Source: Planomonospora_B alba (GTDB taxonomy: Bacteria > Actinomycetota > Actinomycetes > Streptosporangiales > Streptosporangiaceae). From it: DNA of 64,000 nucleotides. This document shows positions 1 to 8,249 of the stretch, one piece after another. The stretch covers positions 62,001-126,000 of the forward strand of contig NZ_BAAAUT010000009.1 of assembly GCF_039534085.1 (NCBI RefSeq), in the 5' to 3' direction. Under the pieces are notes generated by a model that was given only the letters and a program-made list of their open reading frames with translations, was not told where the DNA came from and ran no database searches. Positions within the stretch are counted from its first letter, which is position 1. The number at the start of each line of letters is the position of its first letter. The translations under genes and the position numbers were made by a program.

Positions 1-1491
1 CTTCATCCGCTCGGCCACCACGGCCGTCCGGACCAGGTCGCCGCGGTACTTGGGGAAGATCACGCCGCGGGAGACCGCGCCCACCCGGTGCCCGGCCCGG
101 CCGATCCGCTGCAGGCCGCTGGCCACGCTCGGCGGCGCCTCCACGCACGCGACCAGGTCGACCGCGCCCATGTCGATGCCGAGCTCCAGACTGGAGGTGG
201 CGACCACCGCGGGCAGCCGCCCGGACTTGAGCGCCTCCTCGATCTGGGAGCGCTCCTGCTTCGACACCGAGCCGTGGTGCGCCCGGACGATCTCCGGGGG
301 CGCGCCCCCGCCCGCCCCCGCCTGGGCCATCATCTCGGCCGGGGTGGCGGTCGGGGCCGGGGGACCGGGAAGGCCGTCCGGCGGCGCGTCGGCTCCGGCC
401 CGCCGCTCCCAGGCCAGCTCGTTGAGGCGGGCGCACAGCCGTTCGGCCAGCCGCCGGGAGTTGGCGAACACGATCGTCGAGTCGTGCGCGCCGATCAGCT
501 CGAAGAGCCGCTCCTCGACGTGCGGCCAGATCGACCGCCTGGCCGGCGGCCGGGCCGGCCAGGCGTCGCCGGAGTCGTCCGGGCGGGGGGCGGCGTCGAG
601 CTCGGTCATGTCCTCGACCGGGACGACGACCTCGACCTCGACGACCTTCTCCGACGGGGGCTGGACCACGGTCGCCGGGCGGGGACCGCCGAGGAAGGCG
701 GCGACCTCGCTCACCGGCCGGACGGTCGCCGACAGGCCGACGCGCTGGGCGGGCGCGGGGAGCAGCGCGTCGAGCCGCTCCAGGCTGAGCGCCAGGTGCG
801 CGCCGCGCTTGGTCGCCGCCACCGCGTGCACCTCGTCGACGATGACGGTCTCCACGCCGCGCAGCGACTCGCGGGCCTGGCTCGTGAGCAGCAGGAACAG
901 CGACTCGGGCGTGGTGATGAGGATGTCGGACGGCCGGGCGGCGAACCTGCGCCGCTCCTCGGCGGAGGTGTCGCCGGACCGGACCGCCACCGAGATGTCC
1001 GGCACCGGCAGCCCGAGCCGCCGGGCGGTCTGCCTCAGCCCGGCCAGCGGCGCCCGAAGGTTGCGCTCGACGTCCACCGCCAGGGCCTTGAGCGGGGAGA
1101 CGTAGAGCACCCGGCACCGCCGGGGGGCACCGCCGTCCGCGGCCCGGGAGCGCCGCCGCCGGCCCGCGGCGGGCGCGTCCCGGGTCTCCGCGGCCCGGGT
1201 CTCCGCGGCCCGGGTCTCCGCGTCTGCGGTCCCGGAGACCGCGGCGGCCCCGGGACCGGTCTCCTCCACCGCGGGGCGGGCGTCCGCCGTGCGCTCGGCG
1301 GCCAGGCGGTCGAGCGACCACAGGAACGCGGCCAGGGTCTTGCCGGACCCGGTCGGGGCGACCACCAGCGTGTTGTCGCCCCGGGCGATCGACTCCCACG
1401 CGCCCTCCTGGGCGGCGGTCGGCGCGGCGAAGGCTCCGGTGAACCATTCCCTGGTCACCTGGGTGAAGTGGGCGAGCGCTGATCCGGTCAC
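1..1491 (-). CDS. lhr: Lhr-like ATP-dependent helicase, N-terminal part (runs off left edge)
   Basis: Superfamily 2 DNA helicase of the Lhr type; about 497 codons are visible and the C-terminus lies beyond the window. Visible motifs in order: Walker A APTGSGKT near residue 45, YVSPLKAL (motif Ia), TTPESL (Ib), VDEVH (Walker B), LSATV (III), the Lhr-typical SKQERSQIEEALKSG stretch, SSLELGIDMG (V) and QRIGRAGHR (VI). The frame is open upstream, but GTG at 1491 gives an N-terminus that fits the family; a nearby ATG at 1499 is in another frame and meets a stop three codons on. An Ala/Glu/Thr/Arg linker between Walker A and motif Ia is built from a 15-bp DNA repeat. Lhr proteins act in DNA repair; the role here is inferred. 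Confidence 0.9.
   Translation of the reverse strand, partial: MTGSALAHFTQVTREWFTGAFAAPTAAQEGAWESIARGDNTLVVAPTGSGKTLAAFLWSLDRLAAERTADARPAVEETGPGAAAVSGTADAETRAAETRAAETRDAPAAGRRRRSRAADGGAPRRCRVLYVSPLKALAVDVERNLRAPLAGLRQTARRLGLPVPDISVAVRSGDTSAEERRRFAARPSDILITTPESLFLLLTSQARESLRGVETVIVDEVHAVAATKRGAHLALSLERLDALLPAPAQRVGLSATVRPVSEVAAFLGGPRPATVVQPPSEKVVEVEVVVPVEDMTELDAAPRPDDSGDAWPARPPARRSIWPHVEERLFELIGAHDSTIVFANSRRLAERLCARLNELAWERRAGADAPPDGLPGPPAPTATPAEMMAQAGAGGGAPPEIVRAHHGSVSKQERSQIEEALKSGRLPAVVATSSLELGIDMGAVDLVACVEAPPSVASGLQRIGRAGHRVGAVSRGVIFPKYRGDLVRTAVVAERMK
1181..1220. repeat. 15-bp tandem repeat inside the helicase gene
   Basis: Two and two-thirds copies of CGGGTCTCCGCGGCC lie head to tail. Read on the minus strand they give a repeated AAETR pentapeptide in the linker between helicase motifs I and Ia. 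The 15-bp period keeps the frame. Confidence 0.75.
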
Positions 1492-1835
1492 CGTCTCATA
1501 GTGCCGCGTGCCACCGACAGAGTCCGCGGGCCGGAGCCGCCGGCGGCGCCGTTCCGCCGGACGGGCCGTCCGGGCCGGGACCGCCACGACCGGTCCCTGC
1601 GGCAGGCCCGGCGGGCGGACGGGCGCGGCCCCGGCCTCCGGGGCCCCGGGTCTGCGGAGCCCGCGTCCCGGCGGGGCACGCCCGCCCCGGTGTGACAGCG
1701 TCGTGACAGCCGCGTGACAACGGCGTGACGTTCCGGAAAGGTTGAGTCACTCCCGGCACGGAGAAATAGCTCAGACACAGCGCGTCCGGGTCCGGCCCCG
1801 GGTCCGGGCGGGCGACCGGCACACCGAGCGATGGG
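1492..1835. promoter_or_regulatory. Divergent lhr/VOC intergenic region with four 11-bp-spaced GTGACA repeats
   Basis: No convincing gene lies here. GTGACA occurs at 1690, 1701 and 1712, and GTGACG at 1723: four direct repeats exactly 11 bp apart, one per helical turn. Such arrays are typical of OmpR-family regulators (PhoP, GlnR and MtrA sites). They lie about 110 bp upstream of the VOC start and 200 bp from lhr. Which gene they serve, and which regulator binds, is inference. Confidence 0.55.
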
Positions 1836-2330
1836 ATGGCGATGAGCGTCGACTATCCGGCCATCGAGACGGCACGAGAGCGGATCAGGGAGGCGCACCT
1901 GCGGGCGCACCGCCCGCCCAGCAGCGCCAGAGGGCTCCACCACTTCGCCCTGATCTGCTCCGACGTCGAACGGACGATCGCCTTCTACCAGGACCTGTTG
2001 GAGTTCCCCCTCACGGAGATCTTCGAGAACCGCGACTACCGGGGCTCCAACCACTTCTTCTTCGACATCGGCAACGGCAACCTGCTGGCCTTCTTCGACT
2101 TCCCCGGGCTGGACCTCGGCCCCTACGCCGAGGTCCTCGGCGGGCTCCACCACATCGCCATCTCGGTGGACCCGGTGACCTGGGAGCGGCTGCGCGGGCG
2201 GCTGGAGGCGGCGGGCGTGCCGCACCAGATCGAGAGCGGCGCCTCGATCTACTTCAGGGACCCCGACGGGACCCGGCTGGAGCTGCTGGCCGACCCCCTC
2301 GGCGAGATGTACGGCTCCCGCGTCATCTGA
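1836..2330 (+). CDS. VOC (glyoxalase/bleomycin-resistance fold) family protein
   Basis: A 164-residue member of the vicinal oxygen chelate superfamily (glyoxalases, extradiol dioxygenases, bleomycin-resistance proteins). Two beta-alpha-beta-beta-beta modules are visible: the first begins LHHFALICSDVERTIAFYQDLL (cut here in two parts: LHHFALICSDV and ERTIAFYQDLL), the second LHHIAISV and ends in YFRDPDGTRLELLADP. The paired His residues and the Glu in RLELL are the usual metal ligands. ATG at 1842 is an alternative start. It stands alone upstream of the DUF3046-recA block and downstream of the GTGACA array. The substrate cannot be told. Confidence 0.85.
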   Translation: MAMSVDYPAIETARERIREAHLRAHRPPSSARGLHHFALICSDVERTIAFYQDLLEFPLTEIFENRDYRGSNHFFFDIGNGNLLAFFDFPGLDLGPYAEVLGGLHHIAISVDPVTWERLRGRLEAAGVPHQIESGASIYFRDPDGTRLELLADPLGEMYGSRVI

Positions 2331-2385
2331 TCCCGGCGGCGGCCGGAGGGCGGGGACCGCACTGCGCGGCCCCCATACTGGGAGC

Positions 2386-2580
2386 ATGCGCCTGTCGGAT
2401 TTCTGGAAGCGGATGAAGCTGCACTTCGGCGACGCCTACGCCGAGTCGTGGGCCCGCGACTACGTCATCGCGGAGCTGGGCGGCCGGACCGTGGACCAGG
2501 CGCTGGCCGACGGTTTCGCGGCCAAGGACGTCTGGCACGCGGTGTGCCGGGTGTCGGACGTCGAGGCCCGCCTTCGCTGA
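2386..2580 (+). CDS. DUF3046 family protein
   Basis: A 64-residue protein beginning MRLSDFWKRMKLHFG and containing ARDYVIAELGGRTVDQAL and KDVWHAVCRV, all typical of DUF3046. The family occurs almost only in actinobacteria, usually immediately upstream of recA, as Rv2738c does in Mycobacterium tuberculosis. Synteny with recA and recX supports the call. Its function is unknown; the position has prompted the idea of a recombination-linked role, which is inference. ATG at 2386 gives the full family length. Confidence 0.9.
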   Translation: MRLSDFWKRMKLHFGDAYAESWARDYVIAELGGRTVDQALADGFAAKDVWHAVCRVSDVEARLR

Positions 2581-2672
2581 CGCGTTCCCCGGGCTGAAGG
2601 CCGGAGTGCTGAGGACGATCCGGCGGCGGCGCCGTGGCCCGCCGCGGGGACGCCGGATCGGCGGCGGAACGC

Positions 2673-2708
2673 CGGTCCGCGGCGGTGCGCCGGTCCGCGG
2701 CGGTGCGC
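2673..2708. repeat. 18-bp tandem duplication in the convergent DUF3046/108-aa gap
   Basis: CGGTCCGCGGCGGTGCGC occurs twice head to tail. The surrounding 2581-2783 is GC-rich and non-coding, between two convergent genes. Confidence 0.7.
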
Positions 2709-2783
2709 CCCGGATCCGGGCGTCGGCCCGGGGCGGGACGGGAGGCGGGGCCGGCGGCGGAGCCGCGGGCCGGGACCGCCGGG

Positions 2784-3110
2784 TCAGGGGTCGGGCGGCC
2801 GTTGCGGGGCGGATCCGCCCGGCGGGTGAGCGGGATCGTCGCCCAGCAGCTTGCCGATCAGTTCGGCCACGTGGGCCGGGTCGCCGGTGCCCTCCTGGCC
2901 GCTCGGCGACCACAGGAGGAGCCAGCCCTCCCGGGCCGGGGTGGCGAAGACGATCGTCTGCTTCCCGGTGCCGGGATGCCAGATCCACAGCACGGGGTCG
3001 CCGCCGCCGAGCATGCGGCCGACCAGCCCCCGCCCGGGCAGCTCCGCGGCCAGGGACTCGAGGTGGGCCAGGCGTTGCCGGCTGAACGTGTCGGTCAGCG
3101 GGTCGGTCAC
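2784..3110 (-). CDS. Hypothetical protein, 108 aa
   Basis: Short gene between DUF3046 and recA, transcribed away from recA. The protein starts MTDPLTDTFSRQRLAHLESL, has a compact core (GLVGRMLGGGDPVLWIWHPGTGKQTIVFATP, shown here as GLVGRMLGGG then DPVLWIWHPGTGKQTIVF) with several Trp residues, and ends in a Pro-rich tail. It has no signal peptide or membrane segment. I do not recognise the family. Alternating hydrophobic and polar residues in the centre suggest a small beta-rich fold. It is supported as coding by sensible composition and by leaving a 286-bp recA promoter region free. Confidence 0.65.
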   Translation of the reverse strand: MTDPLTDTFSRQRLAHLESLAAELPGRGLVGRMLGGGDPVLWIWHPGTGKQTIVFATPAREGWLLLWSPSGQEGTGDPAHVAELIGKLLGDDPAHPPGGSAPQRPPDP

Positions 3111-3270
3111 TGTGAGGCCCCTCCGGATCGTTTTGGCTCCAGGATTCCCCCAGGTCAGGCGGGGTTACAACAGGTCCGGCGGAATGCCCGGGAATGTCGC
3201 CCGGCAGAGAGGCCCGGCGGTACGGCGGGGCGCGCGCGGCGGCGGGACGCGTGTCGCGATCGAGCGACCA

Positions 3271-3286
3271 TCGAACAGTCGTTCGG
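3271..3286. promoter_or_regulatory. LexA (SOS) box of recA
   Basis: TCGAACAGTCGTTCGG matches the actinobacterial LexA consensus with GAAC-N4-GTTC intact. A possible -10, TATATT, follows at 3288-3293, so bound LexA would overlap the promoter. It lies 111 bp upstream of the recA start. Confidence 0.9.
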
Positions 3287-3396
3287 CTATATTGGACGGG
3301 TCAGCCCTAGTGGCGTGCTCTCCGGAAAATGTCGGTGGCACCCCGTAGCTTTCTGGCAACACCGATTCGAACCGCAACCCTCCCAGGGGGCTCCCA

Positions 3397-4494
3397 GTGG
3401 CAGCTAACGACCGCGAGAAGGCGCTCGAGACCGCGCTCGCTCAGATCGAGCGGCAGTTCGGCAAGGGCTCCGTCATGCGTCTCGGCGACGAGACCCGCGC
3501 ACCCATCGAAGTGATCCCGACCGGCTCCATCGCGCTGGACGTCGCGCTCGGCATCGGCGGCTTCCCGCGCGGTCGCATCGTCGAGATCTACGGCCCGGAG
3601 TCCTCCGGTAAGACCACCGTCGCGCTGCACGCGGTGGCCAACGCCCAGCGCCAGGGCGGCATCGCGGCGTTCATCGACGCCGAGCACGCCCTCGACCCCG
3701 AGTACGCCAAGAAGCTCGGCGTCGACACCGACGCGCTGCTCGTCTCCCAGCCCGACACCGGCGAGCAGGCGCTGGAGATCGCCGACATGCTCATCCGCTC
3801 GGGCGCCATCGACCTGCTGGTCATCGACTCGGTCGCGGCGCTGGTGCCGAAGGCCGAGATCGAGGGCGAGATGGGCGACAGCCACGTCGGTCTCCAGGCC
3901 CGCCTGATGTCGCAGGCCCTGCGCAAGGTCGCCGGCGCGCTCAACAGCACCGGCACCACCGCGATCTTCATCAACCAGCTCCGCGAGAAGATCGGCGTCA
4001 TGTTCGGCTCGCCGGAGACCACGACCGGTGGCAAGGCGCTGAAGTTCTACGCCTCGATCCGCCTCGACGTCCGCCGCATCGAGACGCTGAAGGACGGCAC
4101 CGAGCCGGTCGGCAACCGCACCCGGGTGAAGGTCGTCAAGAACAAGATGGCCCCGCCCTTCCGGGTGGCCGACTTCGACATCCTGTACGGCGTCGGCATC
4201 TCCCGCGAGGGCGGTCTGATCGACATGGGCGTCGAGCACGGCTTCGTCCGCAAGTCCGGCGCCTGGTACACCTACGAGGGCGACCAGCTCGGCCAGGGCA
4301 AGGAGAACGCCCGCAACTTCCTGCGGAACCACCCCGACATGGCCAACGAGATCGAGAAGAAGATCAAGGAGAAGCTCGGCGTCGGCCCGAGCGTGGACGC
4401 CCCGGCCGCCCCGCCGGCGGCCCCCGCCGCCCCGGCCGCCGCTCCTTCGGGCCGTGGCGCGAAGGCCGCCGCGGCCAAGGCCGCCGACGCCTGA
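3397..4494 (+). CDS. recA: Recombinase RecA
   Basis: The ATP-dependent strand-exchange recombinase and LexA co-protease. The 365-residue protein has the N-terminal oligomerisation helix (EKALETALAQIERQFGKGS), Walker A GPESSGKT, LLVIDSVAALVPKAEIEGE (Walker B and L1 region), the FINQLREKIG signature and the L2 region GGKALKFYAS. No intein interrupts it. The C-terminal 30 residues are Ala/Pro-rich, as in many high-GC actinobacteria. The start is GTG at 3397, preceded by AGGGGG. A LexA box and TATATT element lie upstream; recX follows after 16 bp, giving a recA-recX operon. Confidence 0.98.
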   Translation: MAANDREKALETALAQIERQFGKGSVMRLGDETRAPIEVIPTGSIALDVALGIGGFPRGRIVEIYGPESSGKTTVALHAVANAQRQGGIAAFIDAEHALDPEYAKKLGVDTDALLVSQPDTGEQALEIADMLIRSGAIDLLVIDSVAALVPKAEIEGEMGDSHVGLQARLMSQALRKVAGALNSTGTTAIFINQLREKIGVMFGSPETTTGGKALKFYASIRLDVRRIETLKDGTEPVGNRTRVKVVKNKMAPPFRVADFDILYGVGISREGGLIDMGVEHGFVRKSGAWYTYEGDQLGQGKENARNFLRNHPDMANEIEKKIKEKLGVGPSVDAPAAPPAAPAAPAAAPSGRGAKAAAAKAADA

Positions 4495-4510
4495 GGCGAG
4501 CTGATCCACG

Positions 4511-5431
4511 GTGACGGGACCTGACTCCGGTCCGGCCGGCGGGGCCGGGCCGCGGGACTGGGGGGCCTGGCCCGATCTGCCCGAGCCGGACGCCCCCGGC
4601 GCGGCCCTGCCCGACCCGGGTCCCCCCGGAACGGGCAGGCGCGGCGAGCGTCCGCGCCGCTCCCGCCGCGGCGCGGCGGGAGCGCAGGCGCCGGCGGACG
4701 CCTGGGAGGCCTTCACCTCGGGCGCGGGCCCGGTCGGGGACGGGCCCGCCGCGGGAGGCGACGACGGACCGGCAGGCGGGGGGCGCCGCGGCGGCCGATC
4801 CGCCCGGCGCGCCCGAGACGGTGACCGCGGGAGCCGCCGGGGGCGGTCTCGGAGCGGTTCCGGGGGCTTCCTCCCGGACGGGCCGGTCGAGGGGTCGCCG
4901 GCGAGCCGGGGCCCCGACGCCGACCCCCAGGCGGTGGCGCGGGCGATCTGCCTGCGCCTGCTGACCGCGGCGCCGCGCACCCGGGCGCAACTGGCGGAGG
5001 CCCTGCGCAAACGGGAGGTGCCCGAGGACGCCGCCGAGGCCGTGCTCGAGCGGTTCTCCGAGGTCGGTCTCATCGACGACGAGGCGTTCGCGGCGGCGTG
5101 GGTGAGCTCGCGCCACGCCGGGCGGGGGCTGGCCCGGCGCGCGCTGGCCTCGGAGCTGCGGCACCGCGGCGTGGACGAGGACACCGTCAAGGAGGCGGTC
5201 GGGCGCCTCGACCCCGAGGAGGAGGCGGAGACCGCCCGCCGTCTCGTGGAGCGCAAGCTCCGCTCGACGCGCGGGCTCGACCCCGCCGCCCGGACGCGGC
5301 GGCTCGCGGGCATGCTCGCCCGCAAGGGCTACGGTCCCGGTCTGGCCTTCCGGGTGATCCGTGAGGCACTGGAGGCCGAAGGGACGGACGACCCCCTCGG
5401 GGAGGCCGATCCGGACCACCCCTTCGGCTGA
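4511..5431 (+). CDS. recX: Regulatory protein RecX with long disordered N-terminal extension
   Basis: RecX binds RecA filaments and limits their growth. The recognisable RecX domain spans about residues 138-300: AICLRLLTAAPRTRAQLAEAL, cut as AICLRLLTAAPRTRAQL, then GLIDDEAFAAAWV and ELRHRGVDEDTVKEAV, in three helical repeats. The first 135 residues are rich in Gly, Pro, Arg and Asp and look disordered; typical RecX proteins are 150-200 residues, so this one at 306 is roughly twice as long. The GTG start at 4511 lies 16 bp after recA and has no strong ribosome-binding site, so translation may be coupled. An alternative, shorter start inside the extension cannot be excluded. Confidence 0.92.
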   Translation: MTGPDSGPAGGAGPRDWGAWPDLPEPDAPGAALPDPGPPGTGRRGERPRRSRRGAAGAQAPADAWEAFTSGAGPVGDGPAAGGDDGPAGGGRRGGRSARRARDGDRGSRRGRSRSGSGGFLPDGPVEGSPASRGPDADPQAVARAICLRLLTAAPRTRAQLAEALRKREVPEDAAEAVLERFSEVGLIDDEAFAAAWVSSRHAGRGLARRALASELRHRGVDEDTVKEAVGRLDPEEEAETARRLVERKLRSTRGLDPAARTRRLAGMLARKGYGPGLAFRVIREALEAEGTDDPLGEADPDHPFG

Positions 5432-5639
5432 GATCCGGACCGCCCTTTCGACTGAGGGGAACACGCGGGCCAGGAGACCTTTGCTTGCTCGTTACCTCTT
5501 CGACGCTTAATCTCGACTCCAGTGAGGAGTTACTCCGCGCAGCGCGGATTGTCATAACGGTGAACTACGGACGAACGAGCTTTACGGCGCGGGCGGGCGA
5601 GGTGCCGGTCAGGAGGGCCGGCGCGCTGCCGCTCCTGGG

Positions 5640-5667
5640 TTGACATCTGTCCTGGTGGCTGTACCGC
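5640..5667 (+). promoter_or_regulatory. Candidate rny promoter in the 308-bp recX-rny gap
   Basis: TTGACA at 5640-5645 and TACCGC at 5662-5667 are separated by 16 bp, 73 bp before rny. The -35 is perfect, the -10 weak. The rest of 5432-5739 holds no gene; a short hairpin CCGCGC-AG-CGCGG lies near 5536. Confidence 0.45.
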
Positions 5668-5739
5668 TTGGACTTTCCGTGCCGTGCGTGTGACCCCTCG
5701 GGTGCTCGGTGATGGCAAGGCGAGGAGGGCGGAGCGCGC

Positions 5740-7356
5740 ATGGATCCGGTTGTGGTCGTCGTGTTGGCAGGGGCACTCGTGGTGCTCGCCGGGACGACGA
5801 TAGCCGTGCTGGTCCTGCTGCTGCGCCGTACGCAGGCCCCGGCCAGGACGAGCGGTCCCTCCCCCGAGCAGCTGGCCGAGGTCTACGCCGAGCTGGAGGA
5901 GGTCAAGCGCGAGGCGGCCGAGCTGCGCAGCCGGGCGGAGAAGGAGGCCGGGGAGATCCTGCGCCGCTCCGAGATCGCCGCGGAGAACGCCTCGCAGATG
6001 CGCCGGGAGGTCGAGGCCGAGGCCAAGGTGCTCAAGTACGAGCTCAAGGAGCTCCGCGCCGACCTGGAGCGCAGGGAGAGCCGGCTGGCCGAGCGGGAGC
6101 AGCGGCTCGACGAGGAGGCCCGGCGCCAGGCGGAGCGGGCCCGCAAGCTCGCCGAGACCGAGACCGAGCTGGCCGACCGCCGTGCCGACCTCGACCGGAT
6201 CGCCGAGGAGCGCCGGGCCGTCCTGGAGCGCGCGGCCGGGATGACCAGCGCCCAGGCCAAGGCCGAGCTGGTCAGGGAGATCGAGAACCAGGCCAAGCGC
6301 GAGGCCGCGCTGATCGTGCGGGAGATCGAGAGCGAGGCGCGCCGAGAGGGTGAGAAGCGCGCAGCCAAGATCGTGACGCTGGCCGTCCAGCGCGTGGCCA
6401 CCGAGCAGACGGCCGAGTCCGTCGTCAGCGTGCTCCACCTGCCGGGCGACGAGATGAAGGGCCGCATCATCGGCCGCGAGGGCCGCAACATCCGCGCCTT
6501 CGAGTCGACCACCGGCGTCAACCTCATCATCGACGACACCCCCGAGGCGGTGCTGCTGTCCTGCTTCGACCCGGTCCGCCGGGAGATCGCCCGGCTGACC
6601 CTGGAGAAGCTGGTCCTGGACGGCCGCATCCACCCCCAGCGCATCGAGGACGCCTACGAGCGCAGCAAGGCGGAGGTGCAGGAGCTGTGCGTGCGCGCGG
6701 GCGAGGACGCGCTGGTGGAGCTGGGCATCACCGACATGCACCCGGAGCTGGTCGCCCTCCTCGGCCAGCTGCGCTACCGCACCTCCTACGGGCAGAACGT
6801 GCTCGGCCACCTCGTCGAGTCCGCGCACATCGCCGGGATCATGGCGGCCGAGCTCAAGCTCGACCAGATGCTGCTCAAGCGCTGCACGCTCCTGCACGAC
6901 ATCGGCAAGGCCCTCACCCACGAGGTCGAGGGCAGCCACGCACTGATCGGCGCGGAGATCGCCCGCCGGTACGGCGAGCACGAGGACGTCGTGCACGCGA
7001 TCGAGGCGCACCACAACGAGGTCGAGGTCCGCACGGTGGAGGCGGTGCTGACCCAGGCGGCCGACGCGATCAGCGGCGGCCGCCCGGGGGCGCGCCGCGA
7101 GTCGCTGGAGGCCTACGTCAAGCGGCTGGAGCGGCTGGAGGAGATCGCCCAGTCCTACGAGGGCGTGGAGAAGGTCTTCGCCATGCAGGCGGGCCGTGAG
7201 ATCCGGGTCATGGTGAAGCCCGACGCGGTCGACGACATCCAGGCCTCGGTCATCGCGCGCGACGTGGCCAAGCAGATCGAGGAGGAGCTCACCTACCCGG
7301 GGCAGATCCGCATCACCGTGGTCCGCGAGTCCCGCGCCATCGAGTTCGCCCGGTAG
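5740..7356 (+). CDS. rny: Ribonuclease Y
   Basis: Membrane-anchored endoribonuclease that starts mRNA turnover. The 538-residue protein has one N-terminal membrane helix (residues 3-28), a long charged coiled coil (about 40-210), a KH RNA-binding domain with MKGRIIGREGRNIRAFE near residue 240, and an HD phosphohydrolase domain with the metal-binding LLHDIGKALTHE near 385 followed by HHNEVE. The order and length match RNase Y, and the C-terminal RITVVRESRAIEFAR is characteristic. ATG 5740 follows GAGGAGGGCGGAGCG, a good ribosome-binding site. It probably has its own promoter. Confidence 0.97.
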   Translation: MDPVVVVVLAGALVVLAGTTIAVLVLLLRRTQAPARTSGPSPEQLAEVYAELEEVKREAAELRSRAEKEAGEILRRSEIAAENASQMRREVEAEAKVLKYELKELRADLERRESRLAEREQRLDEEARRQAERARKLAETETELADRRADLDRIAEERRAVLERAAGMTSAQAKAELVREIENQAKREAALIVREIESEARREGEKRAAKIVTLAVQRVATEQTAESVVSVLHLPGDEMKGRIIGREGRNIRAFESTTGVNLIIDDTPEAVLLSCFDPVRREIARLTLEKLVLDGRIHPQRIEDAYERSKAEVQELCVRAGEDALVELGITDMHPELVALLGQLRYRTSYGQNVLGHLVESAHIAGIMAAELKLDQMLLKRCTLLHDIGKALTHEVEGSHALIGAEIARRYGEHEDVVHAIEAHHNEVEVRTVEAVLTQAADAISGGRPGARRESLEAYVKRLERLEEIAQSYEGVEKVFAMQAGREIRVMVKPDAVDDIQASVIARDVAKQIEEELTYPGQIRITVVRESRAIEFAR

Positions 7357-7482
7357 GGCCCGGTTCCCTCCCGGCAGGGGCAGCGGCGGGGCGGCTCCCG
7401 GACGGGGCCGGGGAGACCACCGTGCCCGCCGGCCGCGGGGCGGTCCGCCTCTCCGCGGAGGGGTCCGCCTCCCGTGGCGGGA

Positions 7483-7510
7483 CCCGGCGGCCCTTCGAGG
7501 GGCCGCCGGG
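7483..7510. terminator. Hairpin terminator between convergent rny and ABC permease
   Basis: An 11-bp perfect stem, CCCGGCGGCCC (7483-7493) and GGGCCGCCGGG (7500-7510), with loop TTCGAG. There is no clear T-run. The convergent position suggests it works in both directions. Confidence 0.65.
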
Positions 7511-7541
7511 CCGTCCGCCGGAGCCGCCGCTCCGGCTCCGT

Positions 7542-8249
7542 TCACGACTTCCGGTTGCGTATCGGCATGTCGCGGATGATCGACCAGGTCAGCGCGAGGC
7601 CGAGCACGAAGGTGGCGGCGCCGACGCCGAGCGCCAGTCCCAGGGAGTGGGGCAGGTCGAGGGCGAGCCGGTCACCGATGAACGGCAGGCCGAGGTGGTC
7701 GGTGCCGACGGCGCCCTCGTTGAGCAGCAGCAGGCCGATCCCGACCGGGATCAGCAGCAGCCCGCCGCCCTCCCACCGGTAGAAGCCGGCCCCGATGAAG
7801 GTTCCCGAGACGATCCAGGTGACGAACTCCAGCAGATACTCGACGAAGACGAGCGGCACCTGCGTCGGCTCGGTGAACAGGTGGACCTTGTCGAGGGCCT
7901 GCGGCCGGCCGGCCAGGTTGTAGACCAGCGCCTCCAGCAGGTAGCCGAGCGTGATCAGGGCGGACAGGAACGGGGCGAACAGCGCGACGGTGACGGCGGC
8001 CTGGGCGCCGAACTGGCGGCGGGTCTGCCCGTGCGCGACGTACATCGGCAGATACTGCCGGACCAGGGCCACCCCGGTGAACAGGGCGTACCACCGGGGC
8101 AGCTGGACGGCGGCCTCCCAGGCGCTCTGGCTGAGCGTGCCGAAGACCGCGACGCCGGCCGCGATCACGGCGACGACCACGACGTAGCCGGCGAACAGCA
8201 GCAGGGCGAAGTAGGCGTTGGCGGCGAGGAGCCGGGTGGGGAATCTCAT
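7542..8249 (-). CDS. ABC transporter membrane subunit
   Basis: A 235-residue integral membrane protein with about six hydrophobic segments, starting MRFPTRLLAANAYFALLLFAG. It is the membrane partner of the ATPase encoded upstream: the ATPase stop overlaps its ATG by 4 bp, so the two are translationally coupled. The GntR(YtrA)-ATPase-membrane protein order is that of the Bacillus ytr-type operons, linked to envelope stress and response to cell-wall antibiotics. The substrate is unknown. The start is ATG 8249; a longer open frame upstream runs antiparallel to nothing sensible and overlaps the ATPase. Confidence 0.82.
   Translation of the reverse strand: MRFPTRLLAANAYFALLLFAGYVVVVAVIAAGVAVFGTLSQSAWEAAVQLPRWYALFTGVALVRQYLPMYVAHGQTRRQFGAQAAVTVALFAPFLSALITLGYLLEALVYNLAGRPQALDKVHLFTEPTQVPLVFVEYLLEFVTWIVSGTFIGAGFYRWEGGGLLLIPVGIGLLLLNEGAVGTDHLGLPFIGDRLALDLPHSLGLALGVGAATFVLGLALTWSIIRDMPIRNRKS

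Noticed and set aside
88..1482. Long open frame on the + strand
   Set aside because: It is antisense to the Lhr helicase, whose motifs are unmistakable on the minus strand. High GC keeps opposite frames open.
3288..3360. LexA-independent (PafBC-type) recA promoter
   Set aside because: Only a loose resemblance to the TGTCAGTG-type consensus; not enough to call.
5530..7545. 671-codon open frame opposite rny
   Set aside because: His/Leu/Asp-rich low-complexity translation typical of antisense frames; rny is the real gene.
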